Shown: positions 36,153 to 41,949 of the stretch, in pieces
How the letters are laid out: each line of letters begins with the position of its first letter
Position numbering within the stretch: position 1 is the first letter of the stretch
Virus record (IMG/VR): IMGVR_UViG_3300036885_000101
Coordinates: 1-57,822 of that record
Direction: 5' to 3' (one strand)
Length of the DNA: 57,822 nucleotides
Source of the DNA: a virus
The notes under the pieces: generated by a model
What the model saw: only the letters and a program-made list of their open reading frames with translations
What the model was told of the DNA's origin: nothing
Database searches by the model: none
Position numbers and translations under genes: made by a program

Positions 36153-36500
36153 ATGATTAATGATAGGGTTTTAAAGTCAAGTGACATTATGCTGCTTGGT
36201 GATATTCTCGTTACAATAAACGGTTCTCAAATTCCTGTTATCGGGTATTCCGGCCAAGTTGTTTCTGATGCTGTCAACGATCATACAAACTTTATCGAAT
36301 GCCGCCGACCTCAAAAAGTAGAGGAGTCACCGGGCACAGTTCCGCCAGTAGGCGCAGCCAACAGCCAAAGTGTGACGGCGCTGAGTGAAATAGTTTGGGA
36401 TTGGCTCACTGAAAATGCTGTCGATGTTATGGTTGACAAGTGTGACGTTAATATGCTAATTCAGCGCCTAAATGCCGGAATATCGGCACTTCACACTTAG
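36153..36500 (+). CDS. Cassette 1 protein, unknown
   Basis: A 115-aa protein starting at ATG 36153, with AGGAGG just before. N-terminal half is beta-rich (LLGDILVTINGSQIPVIGYSG). It contains EESPGTVPPVGAAN, a module shared with other cassette proteins and encoded by the outer arm of the attC-like site. The C-terminal half is helical (LSEIVWDWLTENAVDVMVD) and is encoded within that site's central part. No function recognised. Confidence 0.6.
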   Translation: MINDRVLKSSDIMLLGDILVTINGSQIPVIGYSGQVVSDAVNDHTNFIECRRPQKVEESPGTVPPVGAANSQSVTALSEIVWDWLTENAVDVMVDKCDVNMLIQRLNAGISALHT

Positions 36501-36513
36501 GCGAACGTTGGTT
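36356..36513 (+). repeat. attC-like site 1
   Basis: R'' AGCCAAC (36356-36362), L'' AAGTGTGA (36368-36375), L' TCACACTT (36491-36498), R' GTTGGTT (36507-36513). L''/L' pair 8/8. A further stem GGCGCT (36377-36382) with AGCGCC (36463-36468) lies inside. The central part encodes the C-terminus of the cassette 1 protein. Confidence 0.6.
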
Positions 36514-36553
36514 GCAATAGCGGCCAAGGACTTTACAAATAGGAGCGCGGCTT

Positions 36554-36823
36554 ATGAATATAATTTGCGATAAGTGTAAATATGTTTCTGGTTTTTCATC
36601 TGAATTTCCGTGCAATAGATGCGTTGTAATTGCCATTAATTGTTTTGTTCCAAGCAATGCCGCGCTCAATTCTGAGGAGTTGGCCGCTACAGTTCCGGCA
36701 GTAGCCGCAGCCAACAAACAAAGTGACAAAATTAAACCTTGTGGCTGGCAATATTCTTGTGGATACGTTCGGGTCAATAAGGTGTGCAAGGGTCCGACGT
36801 GTAATATATACGATCCGGTTTAA
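36554..36823 (+). CDS. Cassette 2 protein, cysteine-rich
   Basis: An 89-aa protein with two Cys groups: CDKCKYVSG and PCNRC in the first 30 residues, then KPCGWQYSCGY and KVCKGPTC near the end, likely a zinc ribbon. The module EELAATVPAVAAAN separates the halves. ATAGGAG precedes the ATG. Function unknown. Confidence 0.6.
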   Translation: MNIICDKCKYVSGFSSEFPCNRCVVIAINCFVPSNAALNSEELAATVPAVAAANKQSDKIKPCGWQYSCGYVRVNKVCKGPTCNIYDPV

Positions 36824-36849
36824 CTTCGCACGTTTGTCAAACGTTGGCT
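36709..36849 (+). repeat. attC-like site 2
   Basis: R'' AGCCAAC (36709-36715), L'' TGACAAA (36724-36730), L' TTTGTCA (36833-36839), R' GTTGGCT (36843-36849). Both arms pair perfectly. ACGTTTG and CAAACGT around 36837 form an extra short palindrome next to R'. Confidence 0.58.
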
Positions 36850-36887
36850 GCAATGCCCGGTGAACCATTTAAACAGGAGGCGCGGGA

Positions 36888-37286
36888 ATGAGAAAGATAC
36901 ATTTGCAAATGGATGGGAATCAGATAGTGGCGACGTGGGACGATTTTGATTGTCTTGCTGTTTCTCCGGCAGGCTTTGGCGACAATATCGGCGAAGCCGT
37001 AAGCGCGTTGATAAACGAAACGGCTTCATATGCACTTAACGGCATCGTATCAAGCATTGAGAACGCAGCACACCTCACAAATAGTAGCCGTATTACAGAG
37101 GCAAGAGGTGAAGACCGCGCCTCTAAATCAGAGGAGTCACCGGGCACAGTTCCCGGAGTACCGGCAGCCAACACGGCCAGCCCGCAATTGCTGGCATTGG
37201 TTGCCCTTATGAAAGTATCGGCTACAGTATCAACGACAGCGGTTTTAAAAGTGATCTACGATGAGTTCCCGCAACTGCGGGCGTAG
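36888..37286 (+). CDS. Cassette 3 protein, HicB-like N-terminus
   Basis: A 132-aa protein. The N-terminal 50 residues (QMDGNQIVATWDDFDCLAVSPAGFGDNIGEAVSAL) resemble the HicB-like fold found in small phage and antitoxin proteins, with the S-P-A-G-F-G turn. RASKSEESPGTVPGVPAANTAS follows in two shared modules, then a helical C-terminus. AGGAGG precedes the ATG. The antitoxin role is not supported because no HicA-like partner is adjacent. Confidence 0.6.
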   Translation: MRKIHLQMDGNQIVATWDDFDCLAVSPAGFGDNIGEAVSALINETASYALNGIVSSIENAAHLTNSSRITEARGEDRASKSEESPGTVPGVPAANTASPQLLALVALMKVSATVSTTAVLKVIYDEFPQLRA

Positions 37287-37302
37287 GCGAAACGCGTTGT
37301 GC
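37166..37302 (+). repeat. attC-like site 3
   Basis: R'' AGCCAAC (37166-37172), L'' CCCGCAATTGC (37181-37191), L' GCAACTGCGGG (37271-37281), R' GTTGTGC (37296-37302). The L arms pair 10/11. R'' and R' match only 4/7 because R' belongs to the next cassette, as in real arrays. Confidence 0.58.
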
Positions 37303-37339
37303 GAAATGCCCGTTTACTTTTTAATTATAGGAGGTGCTT

Positions 37340-37552
37340 GTGCAGTTAGCAATCGACATTCTTAGATCGGAGCTTGAGTCTTACAAGCAGTGTTTGCGCA
37401 CCGAAGGTAAGTATAGCGTGTATCCGGAGTATCGTGGCCCGAACGTGGATTTTGCCCGTAACATAGCTGAGTTGCAGGACGCAATAGCGCACCTCTTAAA
37501 AGCTGTGGAAGTAAACGGTCACATCGCACAACAAATAAATGGTGTTCGCTAA
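37340..37552 (+). CDS. Cassette 4 protein, unknown
   Basis: A 70-aa helical protein (LAIDILRSELESYKQCLRTEG, AELQDAIAHLLKAVEVNG). Start is GTG 37340, 5 bases after AGGAGG. Its last codons fall in the right-hand attC-like core. No domain recognised. Confidence 0.6.
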   Translation: MQLAIDILRSELESYKQCLRTEGKYSVYPEYRGPNVDFARNIAELQDAIAHLLKAVEVNGHIAQQINGVR

Positions 37553-37597
37553 CGCACATGCGGAGTACCGCACGTCACTATTTATCGAACGATGGGC
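37526..37597 (+). repeat. attC-like site 4
   Basis: R'' GCACAAC (37526-37532), then GTTCG/CGAAC arms (37544-37548 and 37586-37590) around a GCGG-AGTA-CCGC hairpin, and R' GATGGGC (37591-37597), a degenerate core. At 72 bases it has typical attC size. Confidence 0.5.
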
Positions 37598-37908
37598 GCG
37601 CTGGAATAAGAGATAAGAGAAGACACCCAGGTTTACCTAACAAGGTATTCAATTTTGACTCGCATGCTCTCGCGAGTAGGTTGCTTTATGAAACATTCAC
37701 TTTTTCAGGAATACAGTGTTCGGAATGGCGTAAAACGTCGTCTTTGCGTACCCATAGTGATCGAAGACTCCCACGCGAACTTCGAGGGTCGACGGTGTGT
37801 GAGCTTTAGGGATTGCGCCATTCCCTTTCTTAGCGAGTCGCAAGCTGGCGGGCCTATTGCTCGCAAATTAATACCGACGTTAGGCCGCTTAAAAACAAAG
37901 GAGAAATT
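37553..37908 (+). other. Gene-poor stretch holding attC-like sites 4 and 5
   Basis: No convincing gene lies here. Reading frames exist (for example 37688-37912) but lack ribosome sites and overlap the next gene's start signals. The stretch is mostly recombination-site sequence, including a CTCGCGAG palindrome at 37669-37676. Confidence 0.6.
37635..37885 (+). repeat. attC-like site 5
   Basis: R'' ACCTAAC (37635-37641), L'' GGTATTCAATTT (37644-37655), L' AAATTAATACC (37865-37875), R' GTTAGGC (37879-37885). L'' and L' pair fully except for one extra C in L'', the same unpaired base position as in real attC sites. The centre (209 bases) is unusually long. Confidence 0.6.
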
Positions 37909-38187
37909 ATGAAAGTCGTAGCATTGGAGATTAAAAAGCGCGAAAGTTACGATAGTGAATATCCGAATGAAATTGTTGGCGTTGTGCAAATAACCGGCGA
38001 AACGGGTAAAATGGAGGTTCGTCTTCGCCCTAAAACCGTTGCCGAAATTTTCAGAATGTGCAAATCCGATGTTCAAATGGTTGCCAATTACAACGCCAAC
38101 CAAGCGGCTTTGGCTTGTGAAAATGTCGCCGGTACTATCGAACTTCAGGTCGAAAACAACGATCTAAAACAAATCGCGGCGGCCTAA
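37909..38187 (+). CDS. Cassette 6 protein, unknown
   Basis: A 92-aa protein (VVALEIKKRESYDSEYPNE, then VGVVQITGETGKMEVRLRP). AAAGGAG lies before the ATG. Its stop codon sits inside the right-hand core GCCTAAC, as is common in integron cassettes. No function recognised. Confidence 0.65.
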   Translation: MKVVALEIKKRESYDSEYPNEIVGVVQITGETGKMEVRLRPKTVAEIFRMCKSDVQMVANYNANQAALACENVAGTIELQVENNDLKQIAAA

Positions 38188-38458
38188 CAACCGCTTCAAT
38201 TCTGACTCGTGGGCGGATACAGGCTACAAAAAATTATAGGAGGCGCTAAATGTTTGAAGAGTTTTGTCGTGTGTGTAAAAACAAACATAAATTTATAATT
38301 TGCGGTAATTGTAAAACAAAAATGGCCCCTCCGCCATATTATGAATTTAGCGCCTCAATTGAGGACGGCAAACCATCCGCAGCGGGACAAGATCCTTTAC
38401 CCGTTAGCGGCGCGAAAACTGAATAGCTTATCACTCGCAAATTAAGCGGACGTTAGGG
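38182..38458 (+). repeat. attC-like site 6 (contains a small ORF)
   Basis: R'' GCCTAAC (38182-38188), L'' CCGCTTCAATT (38191-38201), L' AATTAAGCGG (38440-38449), R' GTTAGGG (38452-38458). L'' pairs with L' apart from one extra C. The centre holds the 58-codon ORF at 38250, so either the site is very long or a cassette was inserted into it. Confidence 0.6.
38250..38426 (+). CDS. Small zinc-ribbon protein inside attC-like site 6
   Basis: A 58-aa protein with FCRVCKNKHKFIICGNCKTK, a Cys4 zinc ribbon in the first 30 residues, and a polar tail. AGGAGG precedes ATG 38250 at good spacing, like other cassette genes, so it is likely a true gene. Confidence 0.6.
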   Translation: MFEEFCRVCKNKHKFIICGNCKTKMAPPPYYEFSASIEDGKPSAAGQDPLPVSGAKTE

Positions 38459-38486
38459 TGCGGCAAAGACTAAATAGGAGCGCGGC

Positions 38487-38753
38487 ATGATAAACGCAGA
38501 ACAAGGCATAGAGCGGTTTGAAGCACATTTTATTAATTGTGATGGAATAAACTCCATAAACGCGGATCTTATGAAAGAGGCAATTGACGCAATAAGAGCC
38601 GCGCTCCAAGAGAATAATAATACCGCTGTAGCTTTGCTCGATGAGATTGAAAACGCCCTCGGCGATTGCAAGGACAACTTAGACTTTTCTTGCCGAGTCA
38701 CGGAAATTTTACAACGGAGGCACGATGAAAAACAAAATCAAAAAATTGATTGA
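38487..38753 (+). CDS. Cassette 7 protein A, unknown
   Basis: An 88-aa helical, acidic protein (ADLMKEAIDAIRAALQENNN, then TAVALLDEIENALGD). The NNTAVALLDE stretch is shared in frame with the cassette 10 protein. AGGAGCG precedes the ATG. Overlaps the next gene by 29 bases. Confidence 0.6.
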   Translation: MINAEQGIERFEAHFINCDGINSINADLMKEAIDAIRAALQENNNTAVALLDEIENALGDCKDNLDFSCRVTEILQRRHDEKQNQKID

Positions 38754-39192
38754 ATCATTTTTAGACAACGAAATGGAAACAGACGAATTAGTTGATAACA
38801 TAGATGCAATTTGTCGCGCCTCCAACACAGAAATGAATATAAATAATTATTTGGCGGCACGTCGGTTGACAATAGAATCAAGCCTTGCCGCCGAAATACT
38901 CGCCGGAAATACGGTCAAGCAGCAATGCGAACAGACGGCGTTAGCAGAGATTTCGGCGATGGAACAAACATTTTTTAAGAGCGCCGCCAGCGAGCGGGAA
39001 ATTTCCCTTTCCGGGTGTGCATCGAGTGGTGCGTGCGGTTATACCGGATATCCAAGAATGTGCTATTCTACTAGTCCATGCGAGCATAAGATTGCGCTGA
39101 AAGCCGCAATCAACAATGGCATCAATCTTGACTCGCCACGTTTGCCAATCGGTAGCGGCGAAAATAAGAGTCTTTTGGGTACGCAGCATTAA
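38725..39192 (+). CDS. Cassette 7 protein B, unknown
   Basis: A 155-aa protein with acidic helices at the start (KKLIESFLDNEMETDELVDN), the RASNTE module, a Cys-rich middle (GCASSGACGYTGYPRMCYSTSPCE) and a tail NNGINLDSPRLP encoded by the attC-like site 7 arm. ACGGAGG lies before the ATG. No function recognised. Confidence 0.55.
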   Translation: MKNKIKKLIESFLDNEMETDELVDNIDAICRASNTEMNINNYLAARRLTIESSLAAEILAGNTVKQQCEQTALAEISAMEQTFFKSAASEREISLSGCASSGACGYTGYPRMCYSTSPCEHKIALKAAINNGINLDSPRLPIGSGENKSLLGTQH

Positions 39193-39248
39193 GTCGGTTA
39201 CTGTCTATCAATGCGGTTGTAGGCTCGCAAATTATGCCTACGTTAGCG
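39108..39248 (+). repeat. attC-like site 7
   Basis: R'' AATCAAC (39108-39114, degenerate), L'' GGCATCAAT (39118-39126), L' ATTATGCC (39231-39238), R' GTTAGCG (39242-39248). L'' pairs with L' apart from one extra C. Total 141 bases, at the top of the usual attC range. Confidence 0.6.
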
Positions 39249-39323
39249 CATTTTTGGCTGCGGGAAATAAAACAAGATCGGGCGGCATAGGCCCGGCGTC
39301 ATGCCGGGCGAGGAGAATATAAA

Positions 39324-39629
39324 ATGAAACTTATTTGCACATTGTCTAAACCCGCATACGTTCAAAAAACAATGAAAGAATTATGCGAAAGAAAAGATAT
39401 TTCTTTGGTTCAAATTTTGGATAATTCTGAAGTAAAAGCGGAGTCACCGGGCACAGTTCCCGGAGTACCGGCAGCCAACACGGCCAGCCTAAAATTGCCG
39501 AGCACAGAAGATGTTTGGAATTATGTATATAATCATCATGAATTTTGCGAAGATTTTGCAAGAGAAAACGAAGCTCGTGATATATCAAAACTTGTTTACG
39601 AATTTATATATCGGCAACTTCAGGCGTAG
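39324..39629 (+). CDS. Cassette 8 protein, unknown
   Basis: A 101-aa protein. N-terminal part CTLSKPAYVQKTMKELCERKDIS is helical, AESPGTVPGVPAANTAS is the shared module (nearly the same DNA as in cassette 3), and the C-terminus is helical and acidic. GGAG precedes the ATG. Upstream leader forms a GC-rich hairpin (GGCCCGGCGTCATGCCGGGC). Unknown function. Confidence 0.6.
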   Translation: MKLICTLSKPAYVQKTMKELCERKDISLVQILDNSEVKAESPGTVPGVPAANTASLKLPSTEDVWNYVYNHHEFCEDFARENEARDISKLVYEFIYRQLQA

Positions 39630-39643
39630 CCGGAACATTGCAC
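39473..39643 (+). repeat. attC-like site 8
   Basis: R'' AGCCAAC (39473-39479), L'' TTGCCG (39495-39500), L' CGGCAA (39612-39617), R' ATTGCAC (39637-39643, G replaced by A). The arms extend with further pairs (CT/AG). It contains the 3' part of the cassette 8 gene. Confidence 0.5.
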
Positions 39644-39689
39644 GCAATAGGCCGCGAACCATATTGTAAACGCGCCAAGGAGAAAACAA

Positions 39690-39986
39690 ATGACAGTTTT
39701 TAAAGCCATAAAAAGCATTTGCTCTATGCGAATAAATGATGTGTCGGGCAATCGTTTACGGGTAAAGTATCGTTGGGTATGTGCAAAGAAAAAGTGTTCT
39801 TGTTTGTGTGCTGAATCAAATTGCGAAATAGTAAAAAGAATTGGCGCGTTAAAAAATGCGGAGTCGCTGCCTACAGTTCGCCCGAAGCGGGCCGCGCAAC
39901 AACGCAAGGAAGCAATATTACGCTTTTGTGGAAACTGTCAACGCAATGATGATAGGTCAAGCGAAAAGGTAAATTATCATAGATAA
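39690..39986 (+). CDS. Cassette 9 protein, cysteine-rich
   Basis: A 98-aa basic protein with several Cys (SICSMRIND, WVCAKKKCSCLCAESNCE), likely metal-binding. The module AESLPTVRPKRAAQQ is a divergent form of the shared segment. AAGGAG precedes the ATG. The stop lies in sequence AGATAAC, close to an attC-type core. Function unknown. Confidence 0.55.
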   Translation: MTVFKAIKSICSMRINDVSGNRLRVKYRWVCAKKKCSCLCAESNCEIVKRIGALKNAESLPTVRPKRAAQQRKEAILRFCGNCQRNDDRSSEKVNYHR

Positions 39987-40047
39987 CTTAATATTAGCGT
40001 GGCCGCATATGCGGTCGTATCACTCGCTGCTTAAGCGGGCGTTAGGC
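39894..40047 (+). repeat. attC-like site 9
   Basis: Likely R'' GCGCAAC (39894-39900) and R' GTTAGGC (40041-40047); the L' side reads CTTAAGCGGGC before R'. A CCGCATATGCGG palindrome (40003-40014) lies inside. An alternative 5' core is AGATAAC at 39981-39987. The left arm is uncertain. Confidence 0.5.
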
Positions 40048-40075
40048 CGCAGCGGGGAACTAAATAGGAGGCGTG

Positions 40076-40456
40076 ATGAAACTTGATGTAAACAAAATAC
40101 TGGCGTTGCGGGCGATTTATAGTAGAGAAACAGGATGCCCAACATCGTGCCCTGACGGGAAGTTATTTACAATTCAATACACAACATGGCTCGAAGCTCG
40201 CGCCTCCAATACAGAACAGAATAATTCCGCTGTAGCTTTGCTTGCTGATGTTTATAGGCACATAGAAACGGGTGAGATTAAAATGGGTTGTTTGCGCGGT
40301 TTGAAACATGACATTGCAGTCTGGGCGCAATCCCCGCTGCCGCCTAACAATGGCATCAATCTTGACTCGCCACGTTTGCCAACAGTAAATCCGTCAAGTG
40401 AAATTGACGTGGGTGGAGTTGGTATTGGCCCTCGCGGTTGTGGCGACATAGACTAA
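40076..40456 (+). CDS. Cassette 10 protein, unknown
   Basis: A 126-aa protein with RASNTEQNNSAVALLADV, combining two shared modules, and a tail NNGINLDSPRLP shared with cassette 7 protein B. ATAGGAGG precedes the ATG; a GTG one codon earlier is less likely. The last third is encoded inside attC-like site 10. Confidence 0.55.
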   Translation: MKLDVNKILALRAIYSRETGCPTSCPDGKLFTIQYTTWLEARASNTEQNNSAVALLADVYRHIETGEIKMGCLRGLKHDIAVWAQSPLPPNNGINLDSPRLPTVNPSSEIDVGGVGIGPRGCGDID

Positions 40457-40470
40457 TAATGCGGTTGCGC
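40342..40470 (+). repeat. attC-like site 10
   Basis: R'' GCCTAAC (40342-40348), L'' GGCATCAAT (40352-40360), L' near ATAATGC (40456-40462), R' GTTGCGC (40464-40470). The sequence around L'' is nearly the same as in site 7 (AACAATGGCATCAATCTTGA). The R'' arm is a 17/18 match to the start of its own cassette. Confidence 0.58.
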
Positions 40471-40472
40471 CT

Positions 40473-40652
40473 ATGAACACAACGGAACTTTTATTTGAAT
40501 ACGGAATAGCTATCGTTTTTCTTATTGTCTGCATTTTTATAATACGAAGCGTAACCGTATTGTATGCGTTTCAGCGAATTAACTCAACGTTAATCACTTT
40601 TGCAATATGGATGATTATGTGTGTAAAAGAAAAAACTAAATGTATAAAATAA
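40473..40652 (+). CDS. Small membrane protein at array exit
   Basis: A 59-aa protein with two hydrophobic segments (YGIAIVFLIVCIFIIRSVTVL, and LITFAIWMIMCV). ATG is 2 bases after the last core and no clear ribosome site is present, so it may be a truncated gene or be translated by coupling. It overlaps NinB by 13 bases. Confidence 0.45.
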   Translation: MNTTELLFEYGIAIVFLIVCIFIIRSVTVLYAFQRINSTLITFAIWMIMCVKEKTKCIK

Positions 40653-41047
40653 AATACCGTGGCATATCTAAAGGCGGTAAGATCACGCTTGATCCAGGCC
40701 ACTTGGAAGCTTATAATGCAGCAGTGAGACGCTTAGAGGGTCAAAAGATAGAGGTAACGATATGCAAGCGCCAGAAGGCCAATACGCGCAGCGAGCAAAA
40801 GTATTTCTACGCTGTGATCGTGAAGATGATAGCCGATGAAATAGGTGAGAGCGAGACGCGAGCTTTTGAGATTATACAGGCGCAGTTTTTTGAATATGAG
40901 GATGCTAACGGACGGAAGTACATACGGTCAACGGCGCTTGGTGAATGGACAACGGTGGAGTGGGAAAGTCGGATGCAGGATATCCGGCAGTGGGCGCAGG
41001 ACTATTTAAACTTAACGATTCCAACGCCGAACGAAACAGACTATTGA
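40640..41047 (+). CDS. ninB: NinB-like recombination protein
   Basis: A 135-aa protein of the phage NinB (Orf) type: ITLDPGHLEAYNAAVRRLEGQKIEVTI, then KRQKANTRSEQKYFYAVIVKMIADEIGES, and EWESRMQDIRQWAQDYLNLTIPTPNE at the end, the conserved closing segment. In lambda, Orf assists recombinase loading onto ssDNA. It directly follows the cassette array and precedes promoter P2. Confidence 0.82.
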   Translation: MYKIKYRGISKGGKITLDPGHLEAYNAAVRRLEGQKIEVTICKRQKANTRSEQKYFYAVIVKMIADEIGESETRAFEIIQAQFFEYEDANGRKYIRSTALGEWTTVEWESRMQDIRQWAQDYLNLTIPTPNETDY

Positions 41048-41072
41048 CAGCGTGTTGAAATAGTGGTATATT
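41044..41072 (+). promoter_or_regulatory. Sigma70-type promoter P2
   Basis: TTGACA at 41044-41049, 17-base spacer, TATATT at 41067-41072. It overlaps the NinB stop and precedes the structured leader at 41079-41216. Confidence 0.85.
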
Positions 41073-41078
41073 ATTAAG

Positions 41079-41216
41079 CGGATCGTGGCACCTTGAGCAA
41101 GTGTCTAAAAGGATGTGTGCGGTGAAAACGAAAATACTCCCTGAAAAGGGATTACAAGAGCTGGTGTCGAATAAGGCATACCGCACAATGCCGCTCATCG
41201 ACACTGGCTCTTTTTA
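41079..41216 (+). ncRNA. Structured RNA between promoter P2 and replication gene
   Basis: RNA from P2 would fold with an outer stem (41095-41098 and 41100-41105 with 41200-41205 and 41207-41210), an 8-bp inner stem TGTGCGGT/ACCGCACA (41116-41123 with 41180-41187) and a TCCCT-GAAA-AGGGA tetraloop hairpin (41138-41151). The outer stem is followed by TTTTT, so it also acts as a terminator. It could be a stable small RNA, an antitermination element or an attenuator for the replication operon. No known family recognised. Confidence 0.6.
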
Positions 41217-41232
41217 TTTGTAGGAGGGGTAT

Positions 41233-41949
41233 ATGGATAGAAAATTTGAAGGTGTTTATTTTTCTTTTGAACTTTGGTTAGATAAGAGTATTCCAGCATT
41301 AGAAAAAATGGTTTTTGTCGAAATACGATCTCTTGATAATAATAAAGGTTGTTTTGCAGGTAACGATCATTTTGCAGAAATGTTTGGTGTTACCGAGAGA
41401 CAAGTACAGCGATATATTGCCTCTTTAAAAAACCGTGGGTATATTACTCAAGAATCTTTTGATGGAAGAAAAAGGGTATTGAGAGTATCTGAGGGAATGA
41501 GGGGTGACAAAAATGTCATATCTGATACGACATCTATGTCATTACAGACTAGAAGTAATTGTCGTGACATCTCTTCTATTATAGAGAAAGAACATAAAGA
41601 AAAGAATAAGGACAATTCTAAATACATTCCTTTAAGTGAATATCTAAAGGAGCGATTAATAAAAGAATCACCGGATGCTATCATAAAAGAGAGTCAAGTA
41701 AAAGATTGGTGTAACGATTTTAGATTAATGGTTGAGCAGGACAAGCGAACAGACCAACAGATAAGAGAAAAAATTGACGCGGTTTTTTCCGATTCTTTTT
41801 GGTGTCGGACTATTCAGTCAGCGTCGAAATTACGCTTGCGATGGAACGAGGGAAAATTGTCTCACTTAAATGTTGTGCAAATCGGTCACGACGATCCACC
41901 GGAAGAATTTGTTGATTCACCTAACGCCTACGACATGCCGCAACGATGA
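41233..41949 (+). CDS. Replication initiator / replisome organizer-like protein
   Basis: A 238-aa protein. Residues ~1-95 form a winged-helix: DHFAEMFGVTERQVQRYIASLKNRGYI. The C-terminal part (VKDWCNDFRLMVEQDKRTDQQIREKIDAVF, then SDSFWCRTIQSASKLR) matches the DnaD-like helical region that recruits helicase. It is followed by the DnaB-type helicase gene with a 4-base overlap. TAGGAGGGG precedes the ATG. Confidence 0.78.
   Translation: MDRKFEGVYFSFELWLDKSIPALEKMVFVEIRSLDNNKGCFAGNDHFAEMFGVTERQVQRYIASLKNRGYITQESFDGRKRVLRVSEGMRGDKNVISDTTSMSLQTRSNCRDISSIIEKEHKEKNKDNSKYIPLSEYLKERLIKESPDAIIKESQVKDWCNDFRLMVEQDKRTDQQIREKIDAVFSDSFWCRTIQSASKLRLRWNEGKLSHLNVVQIGHDDPPEEFVDSPNAYDMPQR

Larger units (their letters stand above)
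36107..40470 (+). mobile_element. Array of ~10 gene cassettes with attC-like sites (integron-like, no integrase)
   Basis: Cassette starts with GTTRRRY-like cores are near 36107, 36507, 36843, 37296, 37591 (degenerate), 37879, 38452, 39242, 39637 (degenerate), 40041, with a final core at 40464. All genes point the same way, each about 20-85 bases after its core and mostly preceded by GGAGG. In cassettes 1, 3, 4, 6 and 10 the starting core is a 7/7 complement of that cassette's own RYYYAAC core. Longer matches extend outside: 17/18 for 40041-40058 with 40331-40348, 19/22 for 37296-37317 with 37511-37532, 10/10 for cassette 6. Inner arms also pair. This is the logic of integron cassettes, since a free circular cassette rebuilds one attC from its own ends. 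No integrase gene is present in the genome. Confidence 0.68.

Noticed and set aside
36888-37286. HicB antitoxin of a toxin-antitoxin pair
   Set aside because: Only the N-terminal fold resembles HicB and no HicA-like toxin with a conserved His is found next to it.
37655-37912. ORF of 85 codons (also 37558-37809) inside attC-like site 5
   Set aside because: No ribosome site, runs over the start signals of the next gene, and its sequence is explained by the recombination site arms.
36107-40470. CRISPR array
   Set aside because: The repeats are long, variable, inverted and include coding genes; spacing is irregular and no cas genes are present apart from a general PD-(D/E)XK nuclease.
36107-40470. 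Group of miniature transposons as the reason for the repeats
   Set aside because: No target-site duplications are visible, and the inverted pairs differ between units while staying complementary inside each unit, which fits cassette recombination better.
41079-41216. tRNA or tmRNA
   Set aside because: No acceptor stem with CCA, no T-loop GTTCRANYC and no anticodon arm; the stem order does not fit a cloverleaf.
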